NCBI GenBank assembly: GCA_907163375.1 | Contig: CAJQUW010012941.1 | Location: forward strand, 1 to 64,000 | Direction: 5' to 3' | Origin: Prostheceraeus crozeri | Taxonomy: Eukaryota > Platyhelminthes > Polycladida > Euryleptidae | Length of the DNA: 64,000 bases | In this document: positions 1 to 12,390 of the stretch, in pieces | Layout: every line of letters begins with the position of its first letter | Numbering within the stretch: the first letter of the stretch is position 1 | Translations under genes and position numbers: made by a program | The notes under the pieces: model-generated | Database searches by the model: none | Told to the model about the DNA's origin: nothing | The model's input: only the letters and a program-made list of their open reading frames with translations

Positions 1-240
1 CACTCCTCATTATGCCAATTTCGTTCCATTTCAGAGAGGAAAAGATTAGCTAAAGTGGGTGCAAGGGGTGAACCCATGCTAACACCATCAACCTGTTTGA
101 ATATTTTATTATCAAAAAGGAAATGTCCTTGAGTAGCAAATTTACATAGTTTTATAAAGACATCTTTACCGTATATAGGTTTATTGGAAGAGTTTTCTCT
201 ATATACTAAATCCGCTGCCATCTGAATAGTTTCATCGACT
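1..240 (-). mobile_element. Penelope-like element RT fragment
   Basis: Read on the minus strand, this stretch gives one continuous frame running from about 240 to the window edge. It contains the PLE reverse-transcriptase block VDGVSMGSPLAPTLANLF, followed by SEMERNWHNEE. The order and spacing match the PLE RT palm just before the catalytic aspartates. The segment is cut by the window edge on its 3' side and stops being readable near 240 on its 5' side, where A-rich sequence begins. It is a truncated copy, not a host gene. The family call rests on the RT motif only; no GIY-YIG part is visible here. Confidence 0.8.
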
Positions 241-789
241 CAAAAAAATACTTCAAATATACTAAAAAAATCAATACTAAAAAAAAAAATCTCAGAACAC
301 TTTCAAATCCTGCTTCTGCGGAGGTCAACCAACGCCAGCTCACTTAATTTACAGACGGTGCATGAGACCTCTTAGTCAGTATTTTCTGTGAGCGAATGTA
401 GTGCAGTCATGAGCTCGAGAGAGTAAGTTGCTGCGGGTTTGTCCAGGAGTCGATAATCATGACGAAAGGTTGCCGCGAAAGTTTGTTGTTTTATGGTGGT
501 CTTCCCTTCTTCTTACTTGGCCATATTGCGCACAATTGTAAAAACGCATTCATAAAGTCACAATCAGCGCTCCGTTGAAAGTTTTGCAGAGGAATGTCAA
601 TCGTATTCCTGCTCTATGACGAGAGCTGGCTGTAGCTCTACGTGTATAGGTAAATAGGTAGAACTTTGAAAGTTGGAGAGGATTTGGTTTATTGAAATAT
701 TGGAATGCCATTCCTACGTGAAGGGAGACCATTTTCACTGCAAGTTTGCTTCTCAATCACCGACCTGGACAATAAATATAGTACAAGTA
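241..789. other. Non-coding stretch, nothing recognised
   Basis: An A-rich tract (about 240-290) is followed by unique-looking DNA. I see no convincing exon, RNA gene or repeat structure. The short open frames here lack any recognisable domain. Confidence 0.5.
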
Positions 790-791
790 TA

Positions 792-2196
792 CTCATTGAC
801 ATAATTAATGAAACAAACTATCATTGGCTTGAATTGAAGTTTGTTTCATTTTTTCTCAGGTATGATGCAATATCTCGCTTTCTATGTATTACCATTCAAC
901 ACATTAGAGAATGGAGAAAGATCTATGGTGGTCAAATTTCAAATTTTGATATCGATACAACTGTTACAATTGCTTTTACAAATTGAACATAAACGTGAAC
1001 TGAAATCCAGCCTTTGTAAAATAAAATGGCACAATCAGTTTACCAGAGGTATGGCTATTGGAATGATTCTTTGTGGTAGAAGTTGTGCGAGTGTTGCCGA
1101 AGAGCTGCAACTATCGAGAGTCGTTGTTTGGAGGTGGTGGTGTCGATGGAAAGCAGAAGGAGATGTTAAAAAGAATAAGGGATCTGGTCGACCAAGAAAG
1201 TCTGCAGGAAGGACAGACGCACGTCTAGTTTTAGCTGCAAAGAGGAATAGATTTGTGTCAGTCCCAAAGCTAGTCGTACACTGGAAGAGTGCCTCAAACA
1301 TAGACTGTAGCGTTCAAACGGTTTACCGAAGATTGCGAGCAGGTGGAATTCAATCGCGACCACCAGCTGTCCTAATTCCATTGAGTTTTGAGCACCGCAG
1401 AAGACGAGTTGCCTGGTGTGATGCCCATCGCTGATGGAATGACCATCACTGGCAGAAAGTGTTGTGGAGCGATGAATCGAGATTCACTCTAGATTTCAAT
1501 GACGGTCGTGTCAGAGTGCATCGTCTTCCAGGTGAACGCTTTGCCCCATGCTGTATTAAAGAACACGACAGATATGGTGGTGAAAGTGTTATGCTGTGGG
1601 GTGGCATTTGGCATGGCGGACGAACGACAGTAGTCATCATCAAAGGCACGTTGACTGGAGAGAGGTATCTCAATGAAATTGTGCTTCCTGCTGTTGCCCC
1701 AGGGGTCAGGGTGGAGGATCTCGTCTTCCAAGACGACAACGCAAGACCACATCGCTCCTCGGCTGTCATTGCCACTGTTAGGAGATTGAACATTCAAACC
1801 CTTGACTGGCATGCACGCTCACCTGACTTGTCACCCATTGAACAAGTCTGGGACGAGCTTGGGCGGCGAGTGAGAGACCGCTATTCACTTCCACCAGTGT
1901 CCCTGAAGATTCTCTCTGAAAGAATGACAGAACAGTGGCTTCTCCTTGAAATATCCTTCATTCAGAAACTTTGTGAATCCATGCCATCTCGGATTACTGA
2001 ATGTATTGGAGCTAGACGGGGGGGGGGGGCACACGCGCTATTAAAGTTGTGAATCTGCTACATGCGTTGTTTTTCTGTGCTAGCGACTTGGTGGAGATTG
2101 TGACTAAATTATCAAGGTGTCATACATACTGTATATATACCAGTCAAAAATGAAAGAAGTTAAAGAAGTAAATGTTTCAAAAATTTTGTCAGTGAG
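792..2196 (+). mobile_element. Tc1-like DNA transposon 1, with TIRs and TA target site
   Basis: The left end begins CTCATTGACATAATT and the right end, read in reverse, begins CTCACTGACAAAATT. Both are followed by matching blocks such as TGAAAC and TTTCATTTTT about 50 bases further in, so the imperfect inverted ends are about 65-75 bp long. TA flanks both ends (790-791 and 2197-2198), the target duplication expected for Tc1/mariner. The single gene inside is a DD34E transposase. The element is about 1.4 kb, a normal length for Tc1. Mismatched ends and a broken gene indicate an old, inactive copy. Confidence 0.8.
1051..2052 (+). pseudogene. Tc1-like transposase (DD34E), one internal stop
   Basis: Cut-and-paste transposase that would bind the element ends and insert at TA. 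Helix-turn-helix region: SVAEELQLSRVVVWRWW. Catalytic residues: D in LWSDESRF, D in VFQDDNARPH, and E in SPDLSPIEQVWDEL, with 34 residues between the last two. The frame is continuous except for a TGA at 1432-1434, where related proteins have arginine or a similar residue, so one substitution separates two long open halves. A run of about ten G near 2019-2028 shifts the end of the protein: the usual Tc1 tail RGGHTRY is visible only in another frame. The frame is open upstream to 841, inside the left TIR. The first in-frame ATG that keeps the helix-turn-helix is at 1051. Not functional as read. Confidence 0.85.
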
Positions 2197-2198
2197 TA

Positions 2199-4199
2199 TA
2201 TATGAAAATTCCAGAGAAGAAAGAGTTATCAATAGAAGTATTTACTTAAGCGTGATCATTGGTCTACTTAATATTTCTAAATCTATGGTGCAATGATAAT
2301 CGGAATAGATAGGCATTAACCCTTCGGTCATTTTTCAATACATATAACATAGAAGTTACTGCTAAGATCATAGACTTCAATAAATTGCAGAAGAATGTTC
2401 TGTACAGGAAGTCATGATAGATTCTAGTGTATGTAAGTATACAATGGGAAATAACCACAAGAGACGTTACTCGGTAAGTAATGAACAAAACGCGGCCCCT
2501 CATGATTTGTGCAAGTACTTTAATCTTACAACTCAGACTTGTGTTCCTACAATTAGTAGCCCGCCACATGCTACCTGAATCAAGAAGCATATACCTTTTG
2601 AAAAGATGAATTAATCTACATAAAATACTAAGTTGAATTCTAACTGCATATGATAACATCATTATGTGGAGCAAATATATACTCAATGTATATTGTTACA
2701 GTGGTAGTTAGTTGACCGCAGACTGCATCTGCTAATATATTGAGAGCATTGACTTTGACAGATCGCATCGGAAAGAAGTATTAACTAGATTGTTAATGTT
2801 AAGTCAAACTTGAAATTTAATGCCAAGAAGCAAATAAGCACTCAATTTTTGTATAAAGATTTGATCCGCTATACGCTCATGAATGTCCTTGAGATTACGA
2901 TTGATTTTCGTTTTAATAGGATACCTTCTCACTAATATTCACTCTGATTCGATCAGTTTCATGCTCTTAGACATTGCATATATTCTGTTTATCGCATTCT
3001 TCCAATTGTAGTATATAAAGAAATGAATAATATTTACAAAATTATAGATTTTTTAAATATGATCAAATAGTCATGTTAGACAGCAGTAACGGATCATAAC
3101 GCAAAATGTGATTCTATTGATATAAAAATTTCACTGTACTGCTGATATTTCTTTCTGTGAAACTTTACACTGTATACACTAGTAGACCATGCCACGACGT
3201 CATTATACGTGAACACCCCAAACATTCGTGTTAAAGACATTTATTCTTCTAACCCCGCGTACATACACGCTGCACTAAAGTCAAAATCACGTGATCTATG
3301 CAGTTTACAACATGGGAATGTTTAATGATATGCGCGGCGAGCGTTTATATTTGCGCGTCGTCTACGGATGTCCCGCGTTGTCCGATTGAACCACGGGATG
3401 AACCGCTAAAGCATGTTCTGTCTTCCCTGAGCATAAATTGAGTGTCCTATCACATTGTTTAGCCTCTGATACATGCGGACCACATGAACACTGCAAAGTG
3501 TATAAAACAGACTGCGCGACGATGTTTACGGGTCATGTTTATTTACGCGCTCAATTGCGAGCACAACGGGCATGTCACACTAGTGATTGGTCTCAGGCCA
3601 GAACTAGTCTCGAGGTCAAGGAGATAATTTAGCTATTAGCGGTATCCAAATTCAAGTTCTGATTCTGACAAGCCAGATATGGAACACCCCATCATGAAAG
3701 TACATTCATCATAAATTTTTAGATCATGAAGTGTGTCTAGCGTGTAATAACAATTTCTAATTAACGAATTTAAACCTGAGAACATTGCGTCAAAGATCTG
3801 CATATTTCACATGACAAGGCTTGCCTGCACACACACATGAGGTTCGTGTGTGTCTCTGAGCGAAAAGAGAGACTGAAAAACTATGACAATCTCTTTCGTT
3901 AGTTACCATGCATAACAATGGCTGGGTAGGGATTATGTCCCACTCTAGACAAACCTTACGCAAATAATCTATTTTTCGTGTGGACGCAGCATAATTAGGT
4001 GCACACACACCAGCTCAACATTTCAAGACGAAATCCTGCATGTGTTAACGTTAGATTTTCTCAGCATGAGATAGACTGTCATCATAGTAGCAAAAGACGC
4101 AGACGATTCAATACGGAAGTTTGTGGAACGTTTTCATGCTGCCTGAATGTATTCGATATAGGACGAATTCAAACAGGTTGATCTCGCCTTCTAAAAGTA
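2199..4199. other. Non-coding stretch with a CpG-richer patch
   Basis: AT-rich DNA with no supportable exon. About 3190-3620 is noticeably richer in CpG (several CGCG and ACGT steps) than its neighbours, which could mark an old promoter or a GC-richer repeat. No TATA box or splice-flanked frame goes with it. The 64-codon open frame at 3438-3632 has no recognisable domain. Confidence 0.4.
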
Positions 4200-7100
4200 A
4201 AATCACTGATATGGAGTACGGAAGCGTCGAAATATTACAGATTCGAAAAATTTGAAGAACACATCGACACCGTCGTGGACGTTATATCAAAGAAAGACCT
4301 TTACTCCACATCAACCAGCAAATGGAAAACAGTTAATGGGCTGATTGAATGAACCCGAAGTAAAGTGAAGATGTCATAATTATTCAATAGAGTAGAAATC
4401 CAACGCTCTGATGACATTAAAGCATTTTATCAGCGTCCTGTGATTTATATCGAGTTAGCGAGCAGAAAATCCCATTGTTCGCATCCTCTAATGTCAACCA
4501 TCGCCGATATCAAAGAATGGATTTCCAATCCGATCGTTTATCTCTTCAAAGCATTGCAGATTTTGCTGCAACCGGAGTTCCTGGTTCAGGTGACGTCATT
4601 CCTGATATCCTAGTGAAGAGAAATAAAAATTTTGTATTTAGTAGATGAGGCTCGTGATGATGGTCGAGTTGGTGGAGGAGAACGCAGTGTGGACGAAACT
4701 TTTCACTTAATCCGTGCGTTTCTATCCTGATGGTCCTTCATACGGTACAAATATTGTGGTGGTTAACATCTAGTCCGAGCTAGCAGGCCTGCGCCAGCGA
4801 CGAGCGCCTCAACATGATATTCGTTTGTATTTATAACCCACCGCTCATCATCCATAAAAATATACCATCGGAAGTGTTTCCTTTTCATTTCAATAAATTG
4901 GACAGTTCCTTACCTCTCACCCAACTTCCGACATTATTTTGACCGTGACTTTAACCGGTTTTGGATGATGTCTTATGTATGCATGCATTTGACTTAATAA
5001 GACTTAATTAAGTCTCCACCCAGGGGTGATCAATCCTTGACCATGTTTTTGGTCTTCACCTTTGGAGAACCTTTGTAATGTCTGATAGTTGGTCCCCCTA
5101 CACGATTTCCTATCATCCGAAACCCAACAAAACTATTTTGTGTATCTCCTAACAAGTCATTCGTCAACTCAAGAGCAAAGACCATGCGAACTGTGTGTGA
5201 TTTACGTGAGGTCAAACTATACAAGCCTTTATTAGATACACAAACCCTCCCGAGTATATCGACATTTACTCTACTATATGACAGTAATTTTGACAATTGA
5301 TGAAAAGTGCTTTATAATCAATGATGACTGGTAAAGGTTCACATTTCGATCAAACAATACCTATGACTAACAGTGGCCATGTCTTCCAAAATGATCAGAC
5401 AAAATACCTTATGTGAGCTCCGCTTTATCAAAGTGCTGATCAACGAGCGATGGCGTGCATATCGTTTGGTGGGTAATTTATTCAGTCTAACAACAACACC
5501 TGAGCCATAAAAGTTAAGCGGCTATTTTATCTCGGTCGACCCAACTCAGATAGGGGCAACACCAGGCTAGTCCCAATGTCTCGAAAGATATGTGGAATAT
5601 TGAGGTGAATAGAACATCATAGGTACAAAATATATCCACAAAAGCTCATACATGGGGGGGGGGCGACTCACTGATATTCACTCAATTCCCTAACCCAGTT
5701 CCAAAGCAGCTGAAGACATTAACTCCCTCTTTTTCATATCTTCATGACAAAAGCATTCGCCTCTCCATAACCGCAATTGTGACTCTATATGCCTACACAG
5801 ATAAGGATACGATTGGTTCCCCACTCCGTATGTACTGATGATGTTTACAAGTGTACTAACACTCGCTTAAATCGAATATGGCCCCCCGAGTTTGGTGATG
5901 GAGTACCTACGTGTGCTATATAAGAAGCAGCTCATATATATGGCTGAGCTCTCTCACTAACATTATTAATGACGATCTATAATGTCCGAGTGCAAATTTT
6001 CCACAGTCATGGAAAACATCAAGTCCCAGTTGTAGGGTGCCTGTCCCAACAAATCTAGCCCACGCCATCAGATTGAAGAATTAACGCCCTATTTCCCCTT
6101 CTCCCTGTTTCCCGCAAAGGGTTTGCGAAAGGTTGATTATCTCAAAAATCTTCCTGGTGGTTTTTAATAAAACCCGCTCTTCCGGAATAGTTTTGGGCCC
6201 TTATTCAGTTTGGAGTATGAAGTCCTGCCATCGAAGAAAAAAAATATTCGTTGAATAAGAGCTAAACTATGAATAAGCACGCACGATACACAAGACAAGA
6301 AAAACATAAACTACGAAAGCTTTGCGGACATTCCTGCACATTATATGTAGTTTGCCACGATATTCATAACAGCAAACCTTGGATTCCAAGAGAAGAGTAC
6401 GATGGGTGTTGTCGCCCCATTGCCTACGATTTCAGTAAGGCCAATTCGATTAACTCCCTTGGTCACGATCTTATCCTCACCACCACGCTGAATCTCTAAT
6501 GGTTTCCCTTCTGGTTTTTCTGTCTTAGTGGGTCCGTGACTATCTGACAAGGTCGTTATTCAACCAATCAGTCAAGCCTCGAAATCAGTGGTGGTAAGTA
6601 CCAGTAACAACCTGTTATTTTCTGGTAAAAGAACCTGGAGTGTTTTCAGTGCTTCGGGCCCTTATCTGTTTTTAATTGCTGAAAAAAGGTCGGAAGTTTG
6701 CCTCCCACCAAGTACGCGAACAGCGTTATAATCAAGTACGGGTCGGAACTATTGCCACGTAGTGATTAATCCCGTATTCCAATGCCCGAAATCAAATCTC
6801 ATGCGATTAACCAAAGAAGAGCAATACTCACTTGATATTAATTGGACCCATGTCAGCTAGGGTTGAAAATCAAGCATTGCGGAAAGAGCAAAATTTTATG
6901 GTTTCCAAAGGCTTCCAAGACATACATGCCCGCCGTCTCTGTAAATTACCTGAAATCTCACAACAGTTGATAGCCTTAAAATCCTGGAGTGTCTTATTCC
7001 TCTGATTTGAAGTGGCACAACCATGTTGATTTTGTAATCAGAACCGCGTCACGTCGATTGTTACGCTCTCCGTTTCTCGCGATCCATTTCTGAACATCTT

Positions 7101-7745
7101 CACACTGAGCATCTGTTTATAAAAGGACTATACTATCTGAGATAGAATATTGCTCTGCCCCTGATTGATCGGGATTCCACTAGGTGACCAAGAATGCTCT
7201 TCGATCGACTAACCAACGTAAGCACATCGTATTGTATGTGGTTTCCGATTGTGATGTGACATTTTTGATGACCTGAATGGAAAAGGTGCGTATACAAGCA
7301 TCTTTGAAGCGTCTAGCATAAGATAGTCTCCAACAACGATCATAGCCCTTGCACACTATATGTCCTGAGAGAATCCCCTCCGATCTGGTAGATTTGTGCA
7401 ACCTTCTGCGAACTACATCGAAGGAGGAACTCCTTTTTCCTCTGTTTTCCATCATTGAAAACAATACATTTATAGATAGGGGGGGTGGGGGGGGGGGGGG
7501 TGAAGATCTCTACATGTATACTGTGATAAATTTTTTTTGTAACTTTGTAGTCCTGTCTTTGCATTTGTGTGGAACTGTGAACTTATGTGACTTCATCATC
7601 ATGAACTTGATTGCTCTTTACGGCGTACTCTGTGTCAACGTGCATAAACTTTTCATTCATTCTGTCTTTAGTAACTGTAAAAATTTTGATTGACGTGTAT
7701 TTAGCTTATGTCTTTTTAAGATTTTCATTTTTGAATATAAACAGT
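4200..7745 (+). mobile_element. Highly decayed CR1-like LINE (endonuclease plus RT fossil)
   Basis: No long frame survives, but protein blocks appear in the right order over 3.3 kb in shifting frames. They are: an endonuclease-like segment near 4520-4690; YNPP near 4840 and DIILTGDFNR near 4940 (one base inserted); TRGDQSLDH-like text near 5020; LIKVLINERWRAYR near 5420-5465; an RT-start block (VPVP...IEELTPY...SLFP) near 6040-6110; DFSKANSINSLGHDLIL near 6430-6480, equivalent to the RT block DFSKAFD..DH; a VPQGSVLGPYLFL equivalent near 6640-6680; LKILGV and DLKWHNHVDFVIRTASRRL near 6980-7060; and the C-terminal LHTICPERIPS...FPLFSIIENN near 7345-7465. A G run at 7482-7500 and about 250 bp of 3' tail follow. 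This is an ancient copy; CR1/L2-like is the best clade guess. Confidence 0.7.
7482..7500 (+). repeat. Poly-G run
   Basis: Almost pure G (one T). It lies directly after the last readable codons of the decayed LINE. A second, shorter G run is at about 5646-5654. Confidence 0.9.
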
Positions 7746-8261
7746 TACTCTCTCTCTCTCGTCATCGCCTGCTGTCTTTCTCGAATATGATCGAAGAGAC
7801 AAATTTTTAGCGACAAAGCTTGTGCACAAAGCTTTTTAGAACTTATAAATTCATTCTATCTTATACTGATGCTCTGGCCACGCCTGCCGCTATAGCGAAC
7901 TTTCACACCAGAATGAATGTTTAACAGAATCACTGATGTAGACGAATTCCTCGAAGCTTGAAAACACAGGATAGCAAAGCACAGTTACGAAAAGGTTGAT
8001 CTAACATAAACGTACAAACACGAACCTTGTTGTATTTTAGTTGCCGCGCGCACGACAAATTGTGTCTCCATCTCACCTTGACTTGACGAGATGGCCTTGT
8101 TCTGGACGGACATTGAGAGTATATGGATGTCGCACAGTGGTATCATCATACAAGTACTCCAAGGTCCAAAGCAGTATTCAGACAAGGTTCCTTTCGGCAG
8201 AAAAGAATCCCTGTTTTTTCCGCTTCCTCGTGCATTGATGAAATGGATAGCGGACGAATCG

Positions 8262-8264
<3 letters not shown>
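7746..8264. other. Non-coding stretch
   Basis: Short CT run (about 7748-7760), then unique DNA leading into the GA microsatellite. No supportable gene. Confidence 0.5.
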
Positions 8265-8303
<39 letters not shown>

Positions 8304-8475
8304 AGCAGAGAGAGATGAGAGACGAGAGCGCGGAGAGAGAGAGGAGAGAGATGAGAAGCGAGAGAGAGAGAGAGAGAGAGAGACTGGAGAAATGAGAGAG
8401 AGCGAGAGAGAGACGAGAGAGACGAGAGAGAGAGAGAGAGAGAGAGATGAGACGAGCTGAGAGATGAGGAAGATG

Positions 8476-8542
<67 letters not shown>

Positions 8543-8546
8543 TGAG

Positions 8547-8607
<61 letters not shown>

Positions 8608-8806
8608 TGAGGAGGATTGAGAGATGGAGAGAAGGATTGAGAGAAGGAGAGAGAGAGATCGAGAGAGAGAGAGAGAGACGAGAGAGAGAGAGAGGAGAGA
8701 GAGGAGAGAGCGAAGAGAAGAGACGAGAGAGCGATGAGATACCGAGAGGAGAGAGAGAGAGGAGAGAGAGAGAGAAGAGGAGAGAGAGGATGAGAGCGAG
8801 AGATAA
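8265..8806 (+). repeat. Large GA microsatellite
   Basis: About 540 bp of GA dinucleotides interrupted by ATGAGA, ACGAGA and GGA variants. The purine-only strand stays open in several frames, giving Arg-Glu-rich reading frames that are by-products of the repeat. A short related GA run recurs at 9197-9212. Confidence 0.95.
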
Positions 8807-10117
8807 TTTAAAAATGGAAATTGAATAACATGAAATATGCTAAATAAATAAGAAGCACCACTTTCATGGATGCATGCTTTGTCTCCCTCTCTATCACAAC
8901 ATGAAATAATGGCTTCCTTTATAACATTGCTACATTATTCATCGACCCCATTATGTATACTCATGTATCCAAGACCTTATCAGACATACATCTCACTTCC
9001 GAACTTCATCTGCGACTACAACACGCTCATGGTGCAAAGTGTTGCTTATATCTATTCAACACATCATTCATCCCTCCTTGTCCCTCTTACTATTCTTGCC
9101 ATTAATTGTTTGTGGTCTTATGTAACGTATACTGAATATTGTTTGTTCCCATCCTGGGCCATAACTTTAGAATTTAGAATTATGAAATTTGAAGGAGAGA
9201 GAGAGAGAGAGAGATGCCCCTGTTAAATGTGCCTGCAGTATTTCAAAAAGCGTAACAATTACTTTGCTAAGCATTAGAATAGATTGTCTGTTCTAAAGCT
9301 TATTTAATCGAGATTGCGGCGCACCTACATCCTCCAATTCTTCAAATCTGAAGCAATGATAACAAAGTGGAGCATTTAAACTTTAACGGAATTTTTTCAG
9401 GCACTTCCACAAAATATTTTACCATACAAAATATTATTTCATATTCCAAAAGACTTATATATACCACAGAACACCTAGCGCAAATACATACAAACGTTCC
9501 AGCTACAAGCATGCTACAGAAAATCACACACAGTATGTATTGATGGATGGAGAGCACTTTACAATTTTAACAAAACGAAGGTTTTGAGTGACTGATATTA
9601 AAACAAAGTTCAAGGAGCTGGAAGATGTCCAAAGCAAGTTTTGTTGCCCACGTCCAAAAAAAGGCGACCGAGAACGCTCAAACAGAATGACTACTGTCCT
9701 TGCTAAGTCTTCTAATAAATGCTGACGAGATCTGATGGAGTTTATCAGAATAATCATTCAGTCATCAAAATTGCGTTCAAACGTTGACTAGGTATTCTTT
9801 CGAAGCTCTCCAACTGGCAGCATATGGAAATATTCTTCTGAATCTTCTTCATCCAGTTCTCATTTGGGACAGGTTTGAAACAACATACTAGAACAATTCA
9901 TAAGTTTTTCTAATGCACAATCTCTTATCAAAACGCTCAGGGCGAGCATTAACAACACACTTCCCCCCGTGCGATAATAGTCAACACTAGAAACTATTGC
10001 AAATCAATGAGTAATGTGAGAAATAACATCCGTTATGCAGATAATCCACAGATTAATAAAATACTGAGCTGAAGATAATGTCTCTAGGACAGTCCGGATC
10101 ATGATCTCTTGATGAAG
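8807..10117. other. Non-coding stretch
   Basis: No exon, RNA gene or mobile element recognised. An open frame at 8870-9226 (118 codons) has hydrophobic, His/Tyr/Ser-rich composition with no domain and ends in GA-repeat codons. I do not call it a gene. Confidence 0.4.
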
Positions 10118-11070
10118 TCAAACCGTCGAATTCAAACAACTCTCTGTGATATTTATTGACCAGTTTGTGATATTGTATGGCAGAGTAGCGGGGCAAGAGC
10201 TGACCTTACGACGGTCATCAAATTTGGCATTGATGATGCACCCAAGACAAGAGTGGCAAAGGAAGTAACGTATGCAATCATCACAGCAACGGGCAGGGAT
10301 ACAAGGAATCGGAACAACTGCAAGATGATGAAGAAATCCCGAGATAAATGGTGTCCCTGAGATAGCTGCAGCAACTCCCACGGACATTTGAAAAGATAAG
10401 ACCATCCAATTTTCATAAAACATGCAACCAAAACTGACCAGAGAATGACACCGAATAAAAAAAACAAACCAATAACTTTGCAGAGGTAACTACAGCGCTC
10501 TCTTCATCTCGTGAGAGGTTCTTGAAAACGTACGGCTCCTGGAGAAGATCCTTCCAAGACGGTAGCGTGCCTGACCGGAATTGAGACCAGATGGATAGAA
10601 TGTGCTCAAAGCTCCAGCGTACAAAAGAGCGCAGGCAAATAACCCCGGAAATCCATAGGAGAAACTGAGGCGCCCCCCCGAATCCCCATTACGTAATATG
10701 TAATGATGTCATTGGCGTTCTTCATGATAACCGGGCCCAAGATGTAGATATCGCATCCAAGTCTCGAGGAATACGAGAAAATAAAAAAGTCCAGGTTTTT
10801 CCTCACCACACAAGCCAGAAAATGCTTACGCATAAGGACTATACTTAATATCATTCCTTTTCAGAGCTTCAGCTTCTTGTGGGAAAATGTCCACAATTCG
10901 CTGAACGGCTGATGGGATTGGAGAGCAAAGACCCGGCGAAAATGAAATCCACGGCACCAATCGTGACCAGCACCCAACCCTGAACGGTATGGCCGCACTA
11001 TCTTGGATGTTGGATCCAATGATAGATCTGAGGAGGATGAATTACTACCATAGTCAACGCTAACCGACAT
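10118..11070 (-). pseudogene. Possible decayed multi-membrane transporter copy (MCT/SLC16-like)
   Basis: On the minus strand a Ser-rich N-terminal text (MSVSVDYGSNSSSSDLSLD) is followed, one frame over, by GWVLVTIGAVDFIFAG. That resembles the first membrane helix of monocarboxylate-transporter-like proteins, where a GWGW-type motif opens helix 1. Further hydrophobic blocks follow in different frames: LLWISGVICLRSF near 10650, MSVGVAAAISGTPFISGF near 10350 and SFATLVLGASSMPNLMTVV near 10220. The absence of introns over about 1 kb and the frequent frame changes suggest an old retrocopy or decayed gene. The family call is weak: helical composition alone could fit other transporters. Nothing nearby adds support. 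Confidence 0.3.
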
Positions 11071-12390
11071 TTGCTTCTACAAGACCGCCAGCGTCAATGT
11101 AATACCTTTGACAAGATATGACAATGATAGACGTCATTCGATGAAAAACTGATTGTAAAACATCACCTAACTCCCAAACCACTGCTTTATATTCCACCAA
11201 TGCAATCAAGGGGTAAAAATGTGTCCTGATTGCTCCACTGATGGCAAGTAGCCATTGATACTGGTGATCTTGCCTCCCCTTCGTTGCAAGTTCTAATGTC
11301 TATTGCAACTGCGGAGCGCGTATAAACAAGGGAAACAAGATCCCCTGTAGATCACAATGGAAAGAGTAGAAAAGATTATTTCCAATTAAAGAGCGAGAGG
11401 TTTTTGATTTAAAATCGTATCAAAACATATTTCATTCGGGACTTGTTAATTTTAACGGATGTAAAACCGAGATAACAATCAAAAAGAAAACTAAAGATGA
11501 AAGTATAGTAATATAGGAATGTCCTAGGAGAGAAGAACTGATATCCATGAATGTAAATTCTGCAGGCCTGACTCAAGAACAGTGCATAGCAGACATGATA
11601 AGACATCCCGAGGGATATTGCCTTGTCGGTAAAGTCGGACATTACTACGATTTCCCATGACTATACGCTGTTCATTGACATTTCATTGTCCTATCCACCG
11701 AATAATAAGGGAGAAAAACAGACCAAACTGGCCATTGAAAGGAGAAGAAAAAATGACAAACACGACATAGTCAGAGACCACGATGAAAGATGCATTGAAA
11801 TCTTCGTCATGGAAGCGTCATTAACTCATCGTTCAAACTGGTTGTGGGGGCTTCTTATCAAGTCGGACTGATGGAGCAGTGTGCGTGATAGTAGTGAGGT
11901 GAGAATATGAACGATTGATAATGACTCTTATAAGAATGAGCTTTCTAAAGGTCATCGTGTACTTCACTTCACGTCCATGCTATTATTCAGAACAATTCTC
12001 ACCACATCTGTTCCACCGAGTATTTTACCAATTAACTTTTCGTCACTTCTAATCAGATCCTTCAAATCCTGGTTGAGTTAGCACTGAGTGAAGCGGCGGA
12101 AATAAATGAATGGACGAGGTATCAATAAAGATATGTTTAGCTTTCCATGAGTGCATTGATATTTGTAGCTTCATATATCAACAAATTGTAGACAAAAAGA
12201 ACTTTTGCACTTTTTCCTGGAAAATTCATCTATGAAGATAAAACAACGCAAAATGACGAACCCGAGGCCTTTCGTCCATTCTTTTCATGGACATTACAAG
12301 GACCGGATCTTTGTGCAAAAACAGTCTTCACTTTGGCTGAACATATTGACGATGACACAGGTTAGATTTAGAAGCGATGTTGCCAGCATA
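11071..12390. other. Non-coding stretch
   Basis: Nothing recognised. The short open frames on both strands lack domains and splice context. Confidence 0.4.

Noticed and set aside
3190-3640. CpG-richer patch as a gene promoter
   Set aside because: No TATA box, exon or downstream gene could be tied to it.
8123-8828. Arg-Glu-rich open frames
   Set aside because: Direct translation of the GA microsatellite; no independent coding signal.
8870-9226. 118-codon frame rich in His, Tyr and Ser
   Set aside because: No recognisable domain, no promoter or splice context, and it ends in repeat-derived codons.
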